Made by a program: the position numbers and the translations under genes
Part shown: positions 19,586 through 30,115 of the stretch, one piece after another
How positions within the stretch are numbered: the stretch's first letter is position 1
Layout: each line of letters begins with the position of its first letter
Assembly (NCBI RefSeq): GCF_027627475.1
Contig: NZ_CP115484.1
Location: 2,154,001 to 2,218,000 of the forward strand
Direction: 5' to 3'
DNA length: 64,000 nucleotides
Origin: Paenibacillus sp. SYP-B4298
GTDB taxonomy: Bacteria; Bacillota; Bacilli; Paenibacillales; Paenibacillaceae
The notes under the pieces: model-generated
Seen by the model: the letters and a program-made list of their open reading frames with translations, nothing else
Told to the model about the DNA's origin: nothing
The model's database searches: none

Positions 19586-22500
19586 CTACGTCCGCTTCCC
19601 GATAATCGAGATCGTATTCTTCATGACCGACCTTGCTTTATTCAGCTCTTCTTCCTTACGCGGAGCCTCCAGCGGCTTCGCCCCCTGCTGCCGACCCCAA
19701 AATTGCGCGAGCGAATAGATCGTGGAGTGCTCATATAGACTGACCAGAGGAATCTCCCATTCATAGTGCTCCTTCAGCTTGGCGTTGAACCGGATGAGAT
19801 CGAGAGAGCTGGCGCCCAGATCAAAGAAGTTGTCATGTACCCCTACCTGCTCCATGCCAAATGTTCGCTGCCATACCTCGCATAGCGTCCGCTCCAGCTC
19901 GCTTGCCGGAGCCGTGTACTCTGTTGCTTGGTCGCGCTGCTGCGGCGCGGTCGGATTCGCATGCTCTTGTTCGAGCAGCTTGCGGAAGCGCTTCGCGCCA
20001 TACTCAAGCTTGACCCCAAGCTGCTGAGGGGACACGATCACTTGCGGATAGGGCGACTCCAGGATGCGTTGGAACACCTCTACGCCTTCTGCTGTCGACA
20101 GACCGTCTTCCAGAATCGTCTCCACCTCGGTATTCAACTGCTTGGCCCATCGCGGCGCTGACTCGACGGACATGCCTGTCTCCTTCCAATCCGGCCAGTT
20201 GATGGATATCGTACATATACCCTCACGGGCGTTCTTATAGAATGCGAAGGCGTCAAGAAACTCATTGGCCGCATTGTAGCCGCTCTGGCCGAACTTTTGA
20301 TAGGCAGCGATATTTCCAATCGACGAGCACAGCACCAGAAAATCGATCGGCGCTTGCTGTTGCTGCAGCAGTTGATCCAGAATCAAGGTTCCGGCTATCT
20401 TAGGAGCCAGCACGTGATCATTTTGCGCCTTGGTGCGGTACTGCATGATGCCCAGATAATCGGCCACCCCCGCCGCGTGAATGACCCCATGGATCGGTCC
20501 AAAGCGCAGCCGCGCCATCTCCAGACCACGAGCCATCTCCTGCATATCGGCAGCATCCGCCTGGATGAGCATCACCTGAGCACCGTGCTCCTCCATCTCC
20601 AGGATGCCGCGAATGGCATGGCTCGTTCGGTCTTGCTCCGAATTAGAGTGCAGCCACCGCTCCCACTCGCCCCGCTCAGGGAAAGCGGAGCGACCGGTCA
20701 ATACGAGCCTGGCCTGAACAGACCGGGCGAGATGCTGAGCAAGCGCGAAGCCGATCCCGCCTAATCCTCCCGTGATGACATACACGCCTTGATGTCGCAG
20801 ACGCCTCGCCGGGTACGGCTTATTCTCCAGGCGACACGGCTGGAACCTCTGAATCCAGCGATAACGCCCCCGGTAGGCAACGACATGCTCCGATCCCTCG
20901 GCCTGACATTCATGAACGAGCTGCTCGACCCACTCTGCCTGTTGTGAATAAGTCGTCCAATCCATATCTATGCTGCGACAGCGCAGGCCAGTGAACTCCT
21001 GGCCGCAGATTTTGGAGAAGCCCAGCAGGGCAGCCTGCTCAGGATGAAGCGCCTCGTGGCCGATAATCTCTTGCATGTTATTGCTCAGTGCAAGGATCTC
21101 GATCGCTGTGCCCAGCGGTCTTTTGCCTAAGGCTTGTGCGGTGTAGAGCAGGCTGTAATAGCCTTTATCTAGTGTCACACTCGCCTCCTCGACGGACAAG
21201 GCGCGCTCTGCGCCCTCCTTCATACTCCATGCATGAATAATTTTGCGTGGCAGCAACTGCTGCCGCACAAGCTCCGATACGAGCGCCTCGTAATGCTCCG
21301 GTTCCCCTGGATCGATCGCGAAGGAGGATGGACTATGCTTGGTATAGCTGTCCCCTGCATAGATGCGGATGACCTGGTATCCCTCAAGCTCCAGCCGCTC
21401 ACTTAATGCCGTCATTTTGCGGCCGCTGTCTACATAGACCCACAAGACGCCTTGATCCGCGGTCGTGTGTACGGATGACTGCGGATACTGCGGGAGCGAA
21501 TGCCGCTCCCATGCGGGGACATAGAACCAATCCGCCAGGTCGGCCTGTTTTTCGAGATTCTCCCCCATGGAGGCGACAGAGGCGTTAGCCGCCGCCTGGG
21601 CGGGATGTCCCTTCCAGATCTGAACAGGATGCGGCTCGAACGGATACGCGGGCAGCGGCAGCCGTCTTCTCTGCTCTGAGGCATAGAAGGCCTCCCAGTC
21701 CACCCTCACCCCGTTAACCCATAGCCGTCCCACGGTGCGATACAGATGCTCCATATCCGATCGCTGCTCCAACGGATGTCGCAGCGCGCTTGCAATGAGA
21801 AGCGCCTGCTCTTTGGCAGGATGGTTTTGTGCGAAGGTGCTTAATACTTTTCCGGGCCCTATCTCAATCAGGATGGACTGCCCTGTCTGGAGCAGCACAT
21901 CCAACCCCGCGGAAAATGCAACCGTACTGCGCAGATGCTGGCTCCAGTACGACGGCGATAGCACCTGCTCGCTAGTCATCCATGTCCCGGTCAGGTTGGA
22001 GATATAGGGAATAGTCGGAGGACTCATCCGAATCTGAGCCGCCGCTGCCTCGAATTCACCGAGTATGGCCTCCATACTATGCGAGTGGAACGCATGAGAT
22101 GTTCGCAGCCGTGTCGTCTTCACTCCCCTATCGGCCAACTGCCGTTCCAGGCGGCTGATCGCATCGGTCGTGCCCGAGATGACAGCATGGGCAGGACTAT
22201 TCACTGCCGCTAAGGATACCTCGTCAGAGAGAAGCGCGCGCACTTCCGATTCCGGCAGCCCGACACTGAGCATGGCACCGCCTGGCGTAGACTGCATGAG
22301 CCGACCGCGGGTCACCACAAGCTTGAGCGCATCCTCCAGGGTGAATACCCCTGCCAGGCATGCAGCTACATATTCGCCGATGCTGTGTCCGATCATCTGA
22401 TACGGATGCACGCCCCAGCTCATGAGCAGGCGGGCAAGCGCGTATTCGGTGCTGAACAGCAAGGGCTGGGTGATGTCTGTCCGGTTGAGCATTTCCGCAG

Positions 22501-25500
22501 CCGCCTGTTCCTCCTCCTTCTCAGGGAACAGCACTCGCCGCACGTCCATCCCCATCAGCGGCTGCAGCACTGAAAGGCAGCGATCCAGCTCCTCCCTGTA
22601 CATCGGTTCGTTCACGTACAAATCCCGCGTCATCTGGATGTGCTGTGACCCTTGACCGGTGAACATGAAGGTTACCCGCGGAAGTGCGACTGCTGTTCCC
22701 GTCTGGAGCGAGCTTGTCCCGCTCGCGCCCTCAAGCGCGCGACTCAACTGCTCTGCGGCATCACTCGCACTAGTGGCAACCACTACTCTGCGGTGGTTGA
22801 ACGCCCGTCGTCCTACATGCAGCGTATAGGCGACATCGGCTACTATCACATCAGGATGCTGTGTCAGATCATTCGCCAGCCTGCGAGTCGCCCGTTCAAG
22901 CGCCCTCTCCGTCTTGGCGGACACGGACACGATGCTCCACGGCCTGGAGGCTGACGAGAGAGGCGGAGACGGAGGCTCCTCGAGCAGCACATGGGCGTTC
23001 GTTCCGCCCATCCCGAAGGAGCTGACCCCTGCTCGCCGCACGGGAGCCTTCCAGTCCGTCAGCTCGGTGTTGACATAGAAGGGCGTCTGCCCGAAGCTGA
23101 TCTTGGGATTCGGCTGCTCATAGTGCAGGCTGGGCGGCAGCTTGCGGTGATAGAGCGCAAGTACGGTCTTCACAAAGCCCGCTACCCCCGCCGCAGCGTC
23201 CAGATGGCCGATATTCGTCTTCACGGAGCCGATCGCACAGCTTCCTGGCTGCTGCTCGCCAAATGCAAGCGCCAATGCTTCAACCTCGATCGGGTCGCCT
23301 AGCGGCGTACCGGTGCCATGCGTTTCGATGTAGCTGATCTCCTCCGGCCCCAGCCCGGCCATCTGCTGGGCACGGCGGATAACCGACACTTGTCCTTCGA
23401 CTCCAGGCGCGGTAAACCCGGCCTTGTGGATGCCATCATTGTTGACCGCCGCCCCCTTGATGACAGCCCAGATCGGGTCGCGGTCCCGCACAGCCTCCTC
23501 CAGCCGTTTCAGCACCACCATTCCGACTCCGTTCCCGGCTACCGTACCGCTGGCCTTCGCATCAAAGGCCCGGCAATGTCCGTCCGGGGACAGAATCATT
23601 CCCTCCTCGTACAGGTAGCCGCCCTGTAGGGGATAGGTAATGCTGACGCCCCCGGCCAGCGCCATCATGCATTGTCCGCTCACAATATCCTGATAGGCTT
23701 GCGAAATAGCAACAAGCGAGGTGGAGCAGGCGGACTGCACGGTCATGCTTGGCCCTGTCAGATTCAGCTTATACGACAGCCGCGTGCTGTAAAAATCCTT
23801 CTCATTGAGCAGCATCAATGTAAATTGGTCGATCGCATTGGACGGCTGCTGGGTAATGTGCCTGAGCCACGGGTAATTGGATGAGCCCCCGACATACAGG
23901 CCGATGTCTGCCCCGTTCTCCACGGAATAGCCGGCATGCTCCAGCGCTTCCCAGGCGCATTCATGCAGCAGACGAATCTGCGGGTCCATCATCGCCGCTT
24001 CCTGCTCATGATACTCAAAGAAGGGAGCATCAAAATGCGCTGCATTCTCCACGTACCCCTTGGCTTTCACATAGCGTTTGTGCTGAATCAGCTCCTCCGG
24101 GATGCCGCTCTGCCTCAACTCATCATCCGAAAAGAAATGAATCGATTCCACGCCTTCCTTCAAATTGTCCCAGAACTCGTTAATGTCTCTTGCTCCCGGA
24201 AAGCGGACGGCCATGCCGATGACCGCGACATCTTTGCTGCCTGTCGGCTGTTGCGGACGTTCCGGCTCTACACGCGGGGCCGTATCCTGATAGTAGCCTG
24301 CCAAGGCCGACACGGTCGGGTAGCGGAATAAGGTCGTCATGGTCAGCTCCTTGGAGAACGCGCCCTTTAACTGCCCGAACAGCCGCACCATCTTGAGCGA
24401 ATTGCCGCCAAGCTCAAAAAAGTTATCATGCAGCCCCACCTGCTGCACCTTCAAGACATTCTGCCATATCGCCCGTATTCGCTGCTCCACATCATTGCCT
24501 GGCTTGACTTCAAGCGCAGGCGGCTTACGCACAGGCTTCATCAGCAGCAGCGCCTTCTTGTCTGCCTTGCCATGCGATGTAACCGGAATCGAATCCAATC
24601 GAATATACTGGGCGGGAACCATGTAGTCCGGCAGTACCTGTAGCAGCTTCTGCTGTAGCCCCGATGTATCCGGCTCGCCTGCGGCTGCGATGTAAGCGAC
24701 AAGCTGGCGATCTTCGGAGGTATCCCCTGATGCAAGCACGACCGCATCCTTGATGCCGCTCATGCGGCGAAGGGTCTCCTCGATCTCCCCCAGCTCGATC
24801 CGATAGCCGCGTAGTTTGACTTGATGATCCTCGCGTCCCAGATATTCTAGGTTACCGTCTGCAAGCCATCTCACGCGATCTCCTGTCAGATAGATGCGCT
24901 CCCCTGGAACATGCGGGTTGTACACGAATGCTGCCTCGGTCAGTTCGGGACGATGGAGGTAGCCCCTTGCCAGCCCGGCGCCTGCGATGGCAAGCTGTCC
25001 AGGAATTCCGACAGGCTGCAGCATCATGTGCCGGGATAACACATAGCACTGAATATTATCGATAGGCTTGCCGATTGGGACAGGAGCCTGGTCGTCAGCC
25101 TGCTCGCACCGATAGTGCGTCACATCCACCGTAGCCTCTGTCGGGCCGTACAAGTTGATCAGGGCAACGTGCTCGCCTACCCGGTGCTTGAAGGCATGAA
25201 CATGGCTGCGGCTGAGCGCCTCCCCACTCGCAAAAACCTGCCTCAAGCTTGCAAGCTGCGCTGCCGCTCCCCCCTCCTCCACGACCTCCAGGAAGACCTG
25301 AAGCATCGAGGGAACAAAATGCATCGTCGTTACCCCGTATTGCTGTATGGATTGCAACAGGGCATAGGGGTCTCCCTCTTCCCCATGAGGAAGCAGGCAG
25401 CACGATGCCCCGTAGAAGGACCACCAGAACAACTCCCAGACGGATACATCAAAGCTTATGGGCGTTTTGTGCATAATGACGTCCTCCGCCGAAAGAGGAT

Positions 25501-27385
25501 ACGCCTGTTGCATCCAATGAATCCGGTTGAGAACAGAGTGGTGCTCGATCATCACGCCTTTCGGCTCCCCGGTGGAGCCGGAGGTATAGAGAACATAGGC
25601 CAGTTGGTTCGGAGAACCCGTCTCCTTCAACGCCTGTCTGCTCTGCATGAGGATGAGCGGATCATTCAGTGCAATCGTATCCACCTCATCCAGCTCGCTG
25701 TACAAGCGGGCAAGCTGTGCCTGGCATAGCATCAGCTTTGCCCCGCTATCCTTGAGCATATATCGTGCTCGTTCCTGCGGCATATTCGGCATGATCGGCA
25801 TATAGGCTCCGCCTGCTTTTAAGATGGCATATAGAGCCACGATCATCTCCGGCGAACGCTCCGTGCAGACGGCTACAACCTTATCCGGGCCAATCCCCTT
25901 CGCACGCAATACATGGGCTAATTGATTCGCACGCTCGTCTAGCTCCTTATACGATAGCGATCCGTCCTGGAAGCGCAGAGCGATCTGATCCGGTGTTCGG
26001 CGCACCTGCTCCTCAAATCGATGATGAATACATGAAGGGAACCCCTCTGCCTGGGCAATGATGGATGAATGTAAGAGGCGACCTTCCTCCTCCTGCGTCA
26101 GCAGGGACAGCTTGTCCAGGCTCTCCTGGGGCTTGGCAGCCATCTCCTGCAAGAGCTGAACGAGATGCCCCCCGCAGCGGGAGATGGCTGCCCGATCGAT
26201 CAGCCCCTCCGGCCAGGAGAAATGTAGGGTCACCTGATCGAAGCATTCGATCGAGACGGTGAGATCGTAATCCGTCATTTCACGCATGGTATACGACTGA
26301 ATAGCAAGAGGAGATTGTTCCCCCATCATTAGTGCGCGCTCCAGCGGATAGTTCTCTACAACGACCAGCGTATCGAAGAAGGGCTGCCCACGCTCTCTCC
26401 CCCCATAATGCTGGATGTCAACGAGGGAGCTGCCCTCGTAGTCAGCTCGATCCTGCAGTGTCTGGAATATTTCCCGGAGAAGCGTGCTTACCGTCTGGCC
26501 TTCCGTCCTTCGCACCCTTAGCGGCAACGTATTAATCAGCAAGCCGACCATCTCTTGAATACCGACGATCGGCATGGATCGTCCCGAGACGGTAGTACCG
26601 AAGAGCGCTTCCTCCGAATCGGTATATCGCTGAAGGAGCAGCCCCCATGCTGCGTAGAATACCGCTGCGAGTGTCACGCCGTTATGATGTGCCAGCCCCT
26701 GTAACGCCTGCTGCAGGGCATGATCGAGCGCTATGGAATGAGTCAGCGCCCGGTTGCGCTCGGATGTCCGGGTTTTTATGGGCAGCGGTGTGGGATCGGG
26801 CATCTGGCTCAGATAGCTCCTCCAGTACAGCTCCTGCTTCTTAGCATCCTGCTGTTGCATATGGCGAATATAGACGGAGAAGGCCGTTTTCTTCGGCAGG
26901 TGCAGAGCCTCTCCTGATGCGATCATGCGATAGGCTGTCATGAATTCTCGCAGCACGATCCCCATGCTCCATCCGTCCAGCAAAATATGATGAAATCGCA
27001 TAATCATATCGAACGAGTGATCCGTACCCCGGCATAGCTCCACAGCGAAGGGAACGAAGCGCAGGTCAAAAGGAGTAAGCTCTGTTCGCTTCCCTTCTGT
27101 AATGTGCAGCTTGAAATTGCTTTCCCGCAAGATGAGTTGAACGGGATTGTGGACGCCTTCCCACCGGAATACGGCGCGCAGCATCTCGTTGGCGCGAATC
27201 ACCTGCTGCCATGCCTCTTGTATGTGCGAGGCGGTAATCTGTCCGGCTAGCCGCAAGCTCAGCTCTTCATGATATATCGTGGATGACGGATGATTTAGAT
27301 AGTGAAACAGCATCCCTTCCTGCAGCGGTGTTAATGCAAGTACGTCTTCAATGTCTTCCTTTCTCAATTTCATCTGGCGATCCAT
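19586..27385 (-). CDS. Hybrid NRPS-PKS: C-A(Ser)-PCP-KS-AT(malonyl)-KR-ACP
   Basis: 2599 residues. C (15-440, HHILLDG with HH at 132-133); A (455-945, YTSGSTGEPKG); PCP (GGNSL, Ser996); KS (1052-1475, Cys1220 in SACSTS, His1356, His1394); AT (1570-1860, GHSIGE with Ser1668 and HAFH at 1764-1767, the malonyl-CoA signature); KR (GGLGGIG at 2206-2212, CSSIGN, GYNAAN); ACP (GASSL, Ser2527). The A-domain pocket reads D-V-W-H-F-S-L-V-D-K, the known EntF serine code. It would condense L-Ser onto acyl-D-Asn, add one malonate and reduce the Ser-derived ketone. ATG at 27385 is preceded by GGGGGG; an ATG four codons later is also possible. It lies 27 bases after the Ser A-domain gene. The set matches what is known of ZmaK-type enzymes. 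Confidence 0.95.
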   Translation of the reverse strand: MDRQMKLRKEDIEDVLALTPLQEGMLFHYLNHPSSTIYHEELSLRLAGQITASHIQEAWQQVIRANEMLRAVFRWEGVHNPVQLILRESNFKLHITEGKRTELTPFDLRFVPFAVELCRGTDHSFDMIMRFHHILLDGWSMGIVLREFMTAYRMIASGEALHLPKKTAFSVYIRHMQQQDAKKQELYWRSYLSQMPDPTPLPIKTRTSERNRALTHSIALDHALQQALQGLAHHNGVTLAAVFYAAWGLLLQRYTDSEEALFGTTVSGRSMPIVGIQEMVGLLINTLPLRVRRTEGQTVSTLLREIFQTLQDRADYEGSSLVDIQHYGGRERGQPFFDTLVVVENYPLERALMMGEQSPLAIQSYTMREMTDYDLTVSIECFDQVTLHFSWPEGLIDRAAISRCGGHLVQLLQEMAAKPQESLDKLSLLTQEEEGRLLHSSIIAQAEGFPSCIHHRFEEQVRRTPDQIALRFQDGSLSYKELDERANQLAHVLRAKGIGPDKVVAVCTERSPEMIVALYAILKAGGAYMPIMPNMPQERARYMLKDSGAKLMLCQAQLARLYSELDEVDTIALNDPLILMQSRQALKETGSPNQLAYVLYTSGSTGEPKGVMIEHHSVLNRIHWMQQAYPLSAEDVIMHKTPISFDVSVWELFWWSFYGASCCLLPHGEEGDPYALLQSIQQYGVTTMHFVPSMLQVFLEVVEEGGAAAQLASLRQVFASGEALSRSHVHAFKHRVGEHVALINLYGPTEATVDVTHYRCEQADDQAPVPIGKPIDNIQCYVLSRHMMLQPVGIPGQLAIAGAGLARGYLHRPELTEAAFVYNPHVPGERIYLTGDRVRWLADGNLEYLGREDHQVKLRGYRIELGEIEETLRRMSGIKDAVVLASGDTSEDRQLVAYIAAAGEPDTSGLQQKLLQVLPDYMVPAQYIRLDSIPVTSHGKADKKALLLMKPVRKPPALEVKPGNDVEQRIRAIWQNVLKVQQVGLHDNFFELGGNSLKMVRLFGQLKGAFSKELTMTTLFRYPTVSALAGYYQDTAPRVEPERPQQPTGSKDVAVIGMAVRFPGARDINEFWDNLKEGVESIHFFSDDELRQSGIPEELIQHKRYVKAKGYVENAAHFDAPFFEYHEQEAAMMDPQIRLLHECAWEALEHAGYSVENGADIGLYVGGSSNYPWLRHITQQPSNAIDQFTLMLLNEKDFYSTRLSYKLNLTGPSMTVQSACSTSLVAISQAYQDIVSGQCMMALAGGVSITYPLQGGYLYEEGMILSPDGHCRAFDAKASGTVAGNGVGMVVLKRLEEAVRDRDPIWAVIKGAAVNNDGIHKAGFTAPGVEGQVSVIRRAQQMAGLGPEEISYIETHGTGTPLGDPIEVEALALAFGEQQPGSCAIGSVKTNIGHLDAAAGVAGFVKTVLALYHRKLPPSLHYEQPNPKISFGQTPFYVNTELTDWKAPVRRAGVSSFGMGGTNAHVLLEEPPSPPLSSASRPWSIVSVSAKTERALERATRRLANDLTQHPDVIVADVAYTLHVGRRAFNHRRVVVATSASDAAEQLSRALEGASGTSSLQTGTAVALPRVTFMFTGQGSQHIQMTRDLYVNEPMYREELDRCLSVLQPLMGMDVRRVLFPEKEEEQAAAEMLNRTDITQPLLFSTEYALARLLMSWGVHPYQMIGHSIGEYVAACLAGVFTLEDALKLVVTRGRLMQSTPGGAMLSVGLPESEVRALLSDEVSLAAVNSPAHAVISGTTDAISRLERQLADRGVKTTRLRTSHAFHSHSMEAILGEFEAAAAQIRMSPPTIPYISNLTGTWMTSEQVLSPSYWSQHLRSTVAFSAGLDVLLQTGQSILIEIGPGKVLSTFAQNHPAKEQALLIASALRHPLEQRSDMEHLYRTVGRLWVNGVRVDWEAFYASEQRRRLPLPAYPFEPHPVQIWKGHPAQAAANASVASMGENLEKQADLADWFYVPAWERHSLPQYPQSSVHTTADQGVLWVYVDSGRKMTALSERLELEGYQVIRIYAGDSYTKHSPSSFAIDPGEPEHYEALVSELVRQQLLPRKIIHAWSMKEGAERALSVEEASVTLDKGYYSLLYTAQALGKRPLGTAIEILALSNNMQEIIGHEALHPEQAALLGFSKICGQEFTGLRCRSIDMDWTTYSQQAEWVEQLVHECQAEGSEHVVAYRGRYRWIQRFQPCRLENKPYPARRLRHQGVYVITGGLGGIGFALAQHLARSVQARLVLTGRSAFPERGEWERWLHSNSEQDRTSHAIRGILEMEEHGAQVMLIQADAADMQEMARGLEMARLRFGPIHGVIHAAGVADYLGIMQYRTKAQNDHVLAPKIAGTLILDQLLQQQQAPIDFLVLCSSIGNIAAYQKFGQSGYNAANEFLDAFAFYKNAREGICTISINWPDWKETGMSVESAPRWAKQLNTEVETILEDGLSTAEGVEVFQRILESPYPQVIVSPQQLGVKLEYGAKRFRKLLEQEHANPTAPQQRDQATEYTAPASELERTLCEVWQRTFGMEQVGVHDNFFDLGASSLDLIRFNAKLKEHYEWEIPLVSLYEHSTIYSLAQFWGRQQGAKPLEAPRKEEELNKARSVMKNTISIIGKRT

Positions 27386-27412
27386 CGCGCGACACCCCCC
27401 ATCCTATTTCCA

Positions 27413-28933
27413 TTAACCATTGACGGTTTGGCCTACGGACAACGACTTGCGGTCTATCTTCCCATTTTCTGTAACGGGCAACTGCGGCAGCACGACATAT
27501 GATCCTGGAAGCATGTAATCTGGCAGGATGCCTTTGCAGTGACTGCGTAGCTGCCTCAGGTCGAAGCCTTCACGTACAACGATGTAGGCGACGAGCTTCA
27601 CCAGTGCTTCGGATTCCTCAGTCACCGCCACGGCACACTGCTCGACGCCGCTGTAGGACAGGATACCAGCCTCCACCTCGCCGAGTTCAATGCGTAGTCC
27701 GCGTATTTTGACCTGGTGATCCGTTCGCCCATGGTAATCCAGATTGCCGCTCACGCCCCAACTAGCCAGATCGCCTGTCTTGTACATTCGTACTCCTGGC
27801 TGATCGGGATGGGGAATGAACCGTTCCTCCGTAAGCTCGGGCTGATTGGCATATCCGCGTGCTACGCCTGCGCCTGCGATATACAATTCCCCGATCTCAC
27901 CTTGAGCCAGACCTGTTCCGTTGTCCCCGATGATCATCAGCTCAATACCGTCGATCGCTTGGCCGATAGGGACGATCCCGCTGACTGGGGAAACCGGCGA
28001 GCAATCATAATACGAGACATCAATGGTCGCTTCCGTCGGCCCGTACAAATTTGTCAACTGTGGCTGCCATGGCTCCGATAACACGCGGTAAAAAAGCTCC
28101 ACCTGTCCCCCTAGCAGCGCCTCCCCGCTGGCAAACACATGTGTTAGCGAGCGCAATCGGTATTGCTCCTGAGCGCCGTCTACATAATTCAGAAAGGCGC
28201 CAAGCATCGACGGCACAAAATGAAGCATCGTCACCTTGTTCGTCTCCACTGCCTCCAGGATGGCCTGCGGGAATTTCTCCATTGCGGGGGGCAGCAGATG
28301 TACGGACGCGCCGGCTACAGACCACCAGAGGAGCTCCCATACGGATACATCAAATGTGAAGGGCGTCTTCTGCAATAGAACATCGCCCTGGCCGATGGGG
28401 TAGGCCTTTTGCATCCATAGAATACGGTTGACGAGAGAGTGATGCTCGATCATCACGCCCTTAGGCCGGCCCGTCGAGCCTGAGGTATAGATGACATAGA
28501 CGAGATCGCCCGGGGCGTTCACATGCTCAGGGTTATGGACATCTCCACGATACACTTCCGGGTCATCCACCATGATGGAAGGATAGCTCAGCTTGTCCGC
28601 ATAGCGCCTGGCGGTCAGCAGCAGCCGCGCCTGGCTGTTCTCCAGCATATAGCGTACTCTGCTGTCAGGATGCTGCGGGGAGAGGGGCAGATACGCTCCA
28701 CCCGACTTCAAGACCCCGAACACAGCAACCATCATGTCGAGCGACCGCTCCAGCATGATGCCGACAACCGTATCCGGCTTCACGCCCGCAGAGCGAAGAC
28801 GGAAGGCAAGCTGATTCGCCTTCTCATTCAGCTCGCGATAGGTCATCCTCGATGAGCCACATGTGATAGCGATGGCATCGGGCCTCTGTTCCACCTGAGC
28901 CTCAAACCCATGATGCAGAGCAGTATAGCTCAT
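27413..28933 (-). CDS. Free-standing serine adenylation enzyme (aminomalonyl-ACP pathway, ZmaJ-like)
   Basis: 506 residues forming one complete adenylation domain (YTSGSTGRPKGVM, NLYGPTEATID, YKTGDLA, ENGKIDRKSL) with no carrier domain. The pocket code D-V-W-H-F-S-L-I-D-K indicates L-serine. In zwittermicin biosynthesis a stand-alone Ser A domain loads serine on a dedicated ACP for oxidation to aminomalonyl-ACP. The ACP (30116-30370) and acyl-CoA dehydrogenase (28930-30114) that would complete this route lie directly upstream, and the reading frames overlap by 4 bases (ATGA), so translation is coupled. Its pocket differs at a single code position from that of the in-line Ser A domain of the next gene, which suggests the two are paralogues. 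Confidence 0.9.
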   Translation of the reverse strand: MSYTALHHGFEAQVEQRPDAIAITCGSSRMTYRELNEKANQLAFRLRSAGVKPDTVVGIMLERSLDMMVAVFGVLKSGGAYLPLSPQHPDSRVRYMLENSQARLLLTARRYADKLSYPSIMVDDPEVYRGDVHNPEHVNAPGDLVYVIYTSGSTGRPKGVMIEHHSLVNRILWMQKAYPIGQGDVLLQKTPFTFDVSVWELLWWSVAGASVHLLPPAMEKFPQAILEAVETNKVTMLHFVPSMLGAFLNYVDGAQEQYRLRSLTHVFASGEALLGGQVELFYRVLSEPWQPQLTNLYGPTEATIDVSYYDCSPVSPVSGIVPIGQAIDGIELMIIGDNGTGLAQGEIGELYIAGAGVARGYANQPELTEERFIPHPDQPGVRMYKTGDLASWGVSGNLDYHGRTDHQVKIRGLRIELGEVEAGILSYSGVEQCAVAVTEESEALVKLVAYIVVREGFDLRQLRSHCKGILPDYMLPGSYVVLPQLPVTENGKIDRKSLSVGQTVNG

Positions 28934-30114
28934 ATCAACTGCTCCTCGCTTGTACGGGCTTGACGGCGTGCAAGATGCTTCGCTCTCTGCGCGAAGCCCT
29001 TCCCTAACAGCAACTGGTGAATCTGATTGCTGCCTTCGACGATTTCCATCGTTTTGGAGTCGCGGTAATACCGCGAGACGGAAAGCTGGTCATTGCAGCC
29101 GGAGGCGCCCATAATTTGCACGGCATTTGCCGAATGGCGCGCTCCTGCGCGCGAAGCAAAATATTTGGCGATCATAATCTTCTCCGTGGCTTCCGCAGAA
29201 TGCTCATCCTTCGCCTGGCAAGCATGCAAGCACAGATGCCCTGCCGCCTCTAGGTCCACGCCCATATCCGCGATCATATGCGAGATCATGCCATGATCAA
29301 TGAGAGGCATTCCGAACGAATGGCGATCCATCGCTTGCTCTCCGCAAGTCTCCAGGCAGCCGCGCAGCAGCCCGAGTGCAGCCCATGCAATCGAGATGCG
29401 CCCATATTCCAGGGCATAAGGCGCGATATGCGACAGCGCAAAGCCGGGTCTGCCCAGCATGTTGCTATAGGGGATGCGGCATTCGTCCAGTTCAATGGTT
29501 GCGAGCTGAGAAGCCTTGAATCCAAGCATGTCTCGAATCGGATGGATGGTAAGCCCAGGACGATTGCGCTCCACGAGACAAGCGACAGGCTGCGTGCCGC
29601 TTAGCTTGCCGAAGACGAGCAGCACGTCGGCCAGACCGCCGAAGGTGATCCATTTTTTGCGGCCATTCACAATGAAATGATCGCCCTCCAGGCGGAATTC
29701 TGTGCCCATCATCTGCAGGTCGGAGCCAGCGCCAGGCTCGGTCAGTGCGAGCGCCGCAATCGCCTGACCGCTCGCCAGACGCGGCAGCCAGGCCGCCTTC
29801 TGCTCCTCCGTCCCCCATTTGAGTATGGATTCAGCCACCATCGTATGCACATTAAACAAGCCGGATAATGAGACGCTTCCCCGTCCAATCGCTTCATTGA
29901 ACAAGCCATAGGTCACATAATCCCAGCCATGCCCGTCATAAGACGCGGGGAGAGTGCCGCCGAAATATCCTCGCTCCGCACACTGTCGGATGATGTCCGG
30001 GCTCAGGCGCTGCTCAATGTCCCACTGGTTGGCGTAAGGCTCTACCTCACGCTGGACGAAGGCGGTGAATTCGCTATACTTCTCCTGCTGCCACGGTGCA
30101 AGCAAGGCTCTCAT
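28930..30114 (-). CDS. Acyl-CoA dehydrogenase-like flavoenzyme, aminomalonyl-ACP formation (ZmaI-like)
   Basis: 394 residues of the acyl-CoA dehydrogenase fold. LTEPGAGSD and KKWITFGG mark the FAD-binding middle domain, and MEIVEGSNQIHQLLLGKGF is the conserved C-terminal segment. In extender-unit loci such enzymes oxidise the aldehyde-level ACP intermediate to the malonyl-ACP product. Position between the second ACP and the Ser A domain points to aminomalonyl-ACP. ATG at 30114 is chosen because AAGGTG lies about 7 bases upstream and the start abuts the ACP stop codon; the open frame extends to 30147 without a better site. The second copy (32531-33691) sits with the FkbH-type gene. Confidence 0.88.
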   Translation of the reverse strand: MRALLAPWQQEKYSEFTAFVQREVEPYANQWDIEQRLSPDIIRQCAERGYFGGTLPASYDGHGWDYVTYGLFNEAIGRGSVSLSGLFNVHTMVAESILKWGTEEQKAAWLPRLASGQAIAALALTEPGAGSDLQMMGTEFRLEGDHFIVNGRKKWITFGGLADVLLVFGKLSGTQPVACLVERNRPGLTIHPIRDMLGFKASQLATIELDECRIPYSNMLGRPGFALSHIAPYALEYGRISIAWAALGLLRGCLETCGEQAMDRHSFGMPLIDHGMISHMIADMGVDLEAAGHLCLHACQAKDEHSAEATEKIMIAKYFASRAGARHSANAVQIMGASGCNDQLSVSRYYRDSKTMEIVEGSNQIHQLLLGKGFAQRAKHLARRQARTSEEQLI

Positions 30115-30115
30115 A

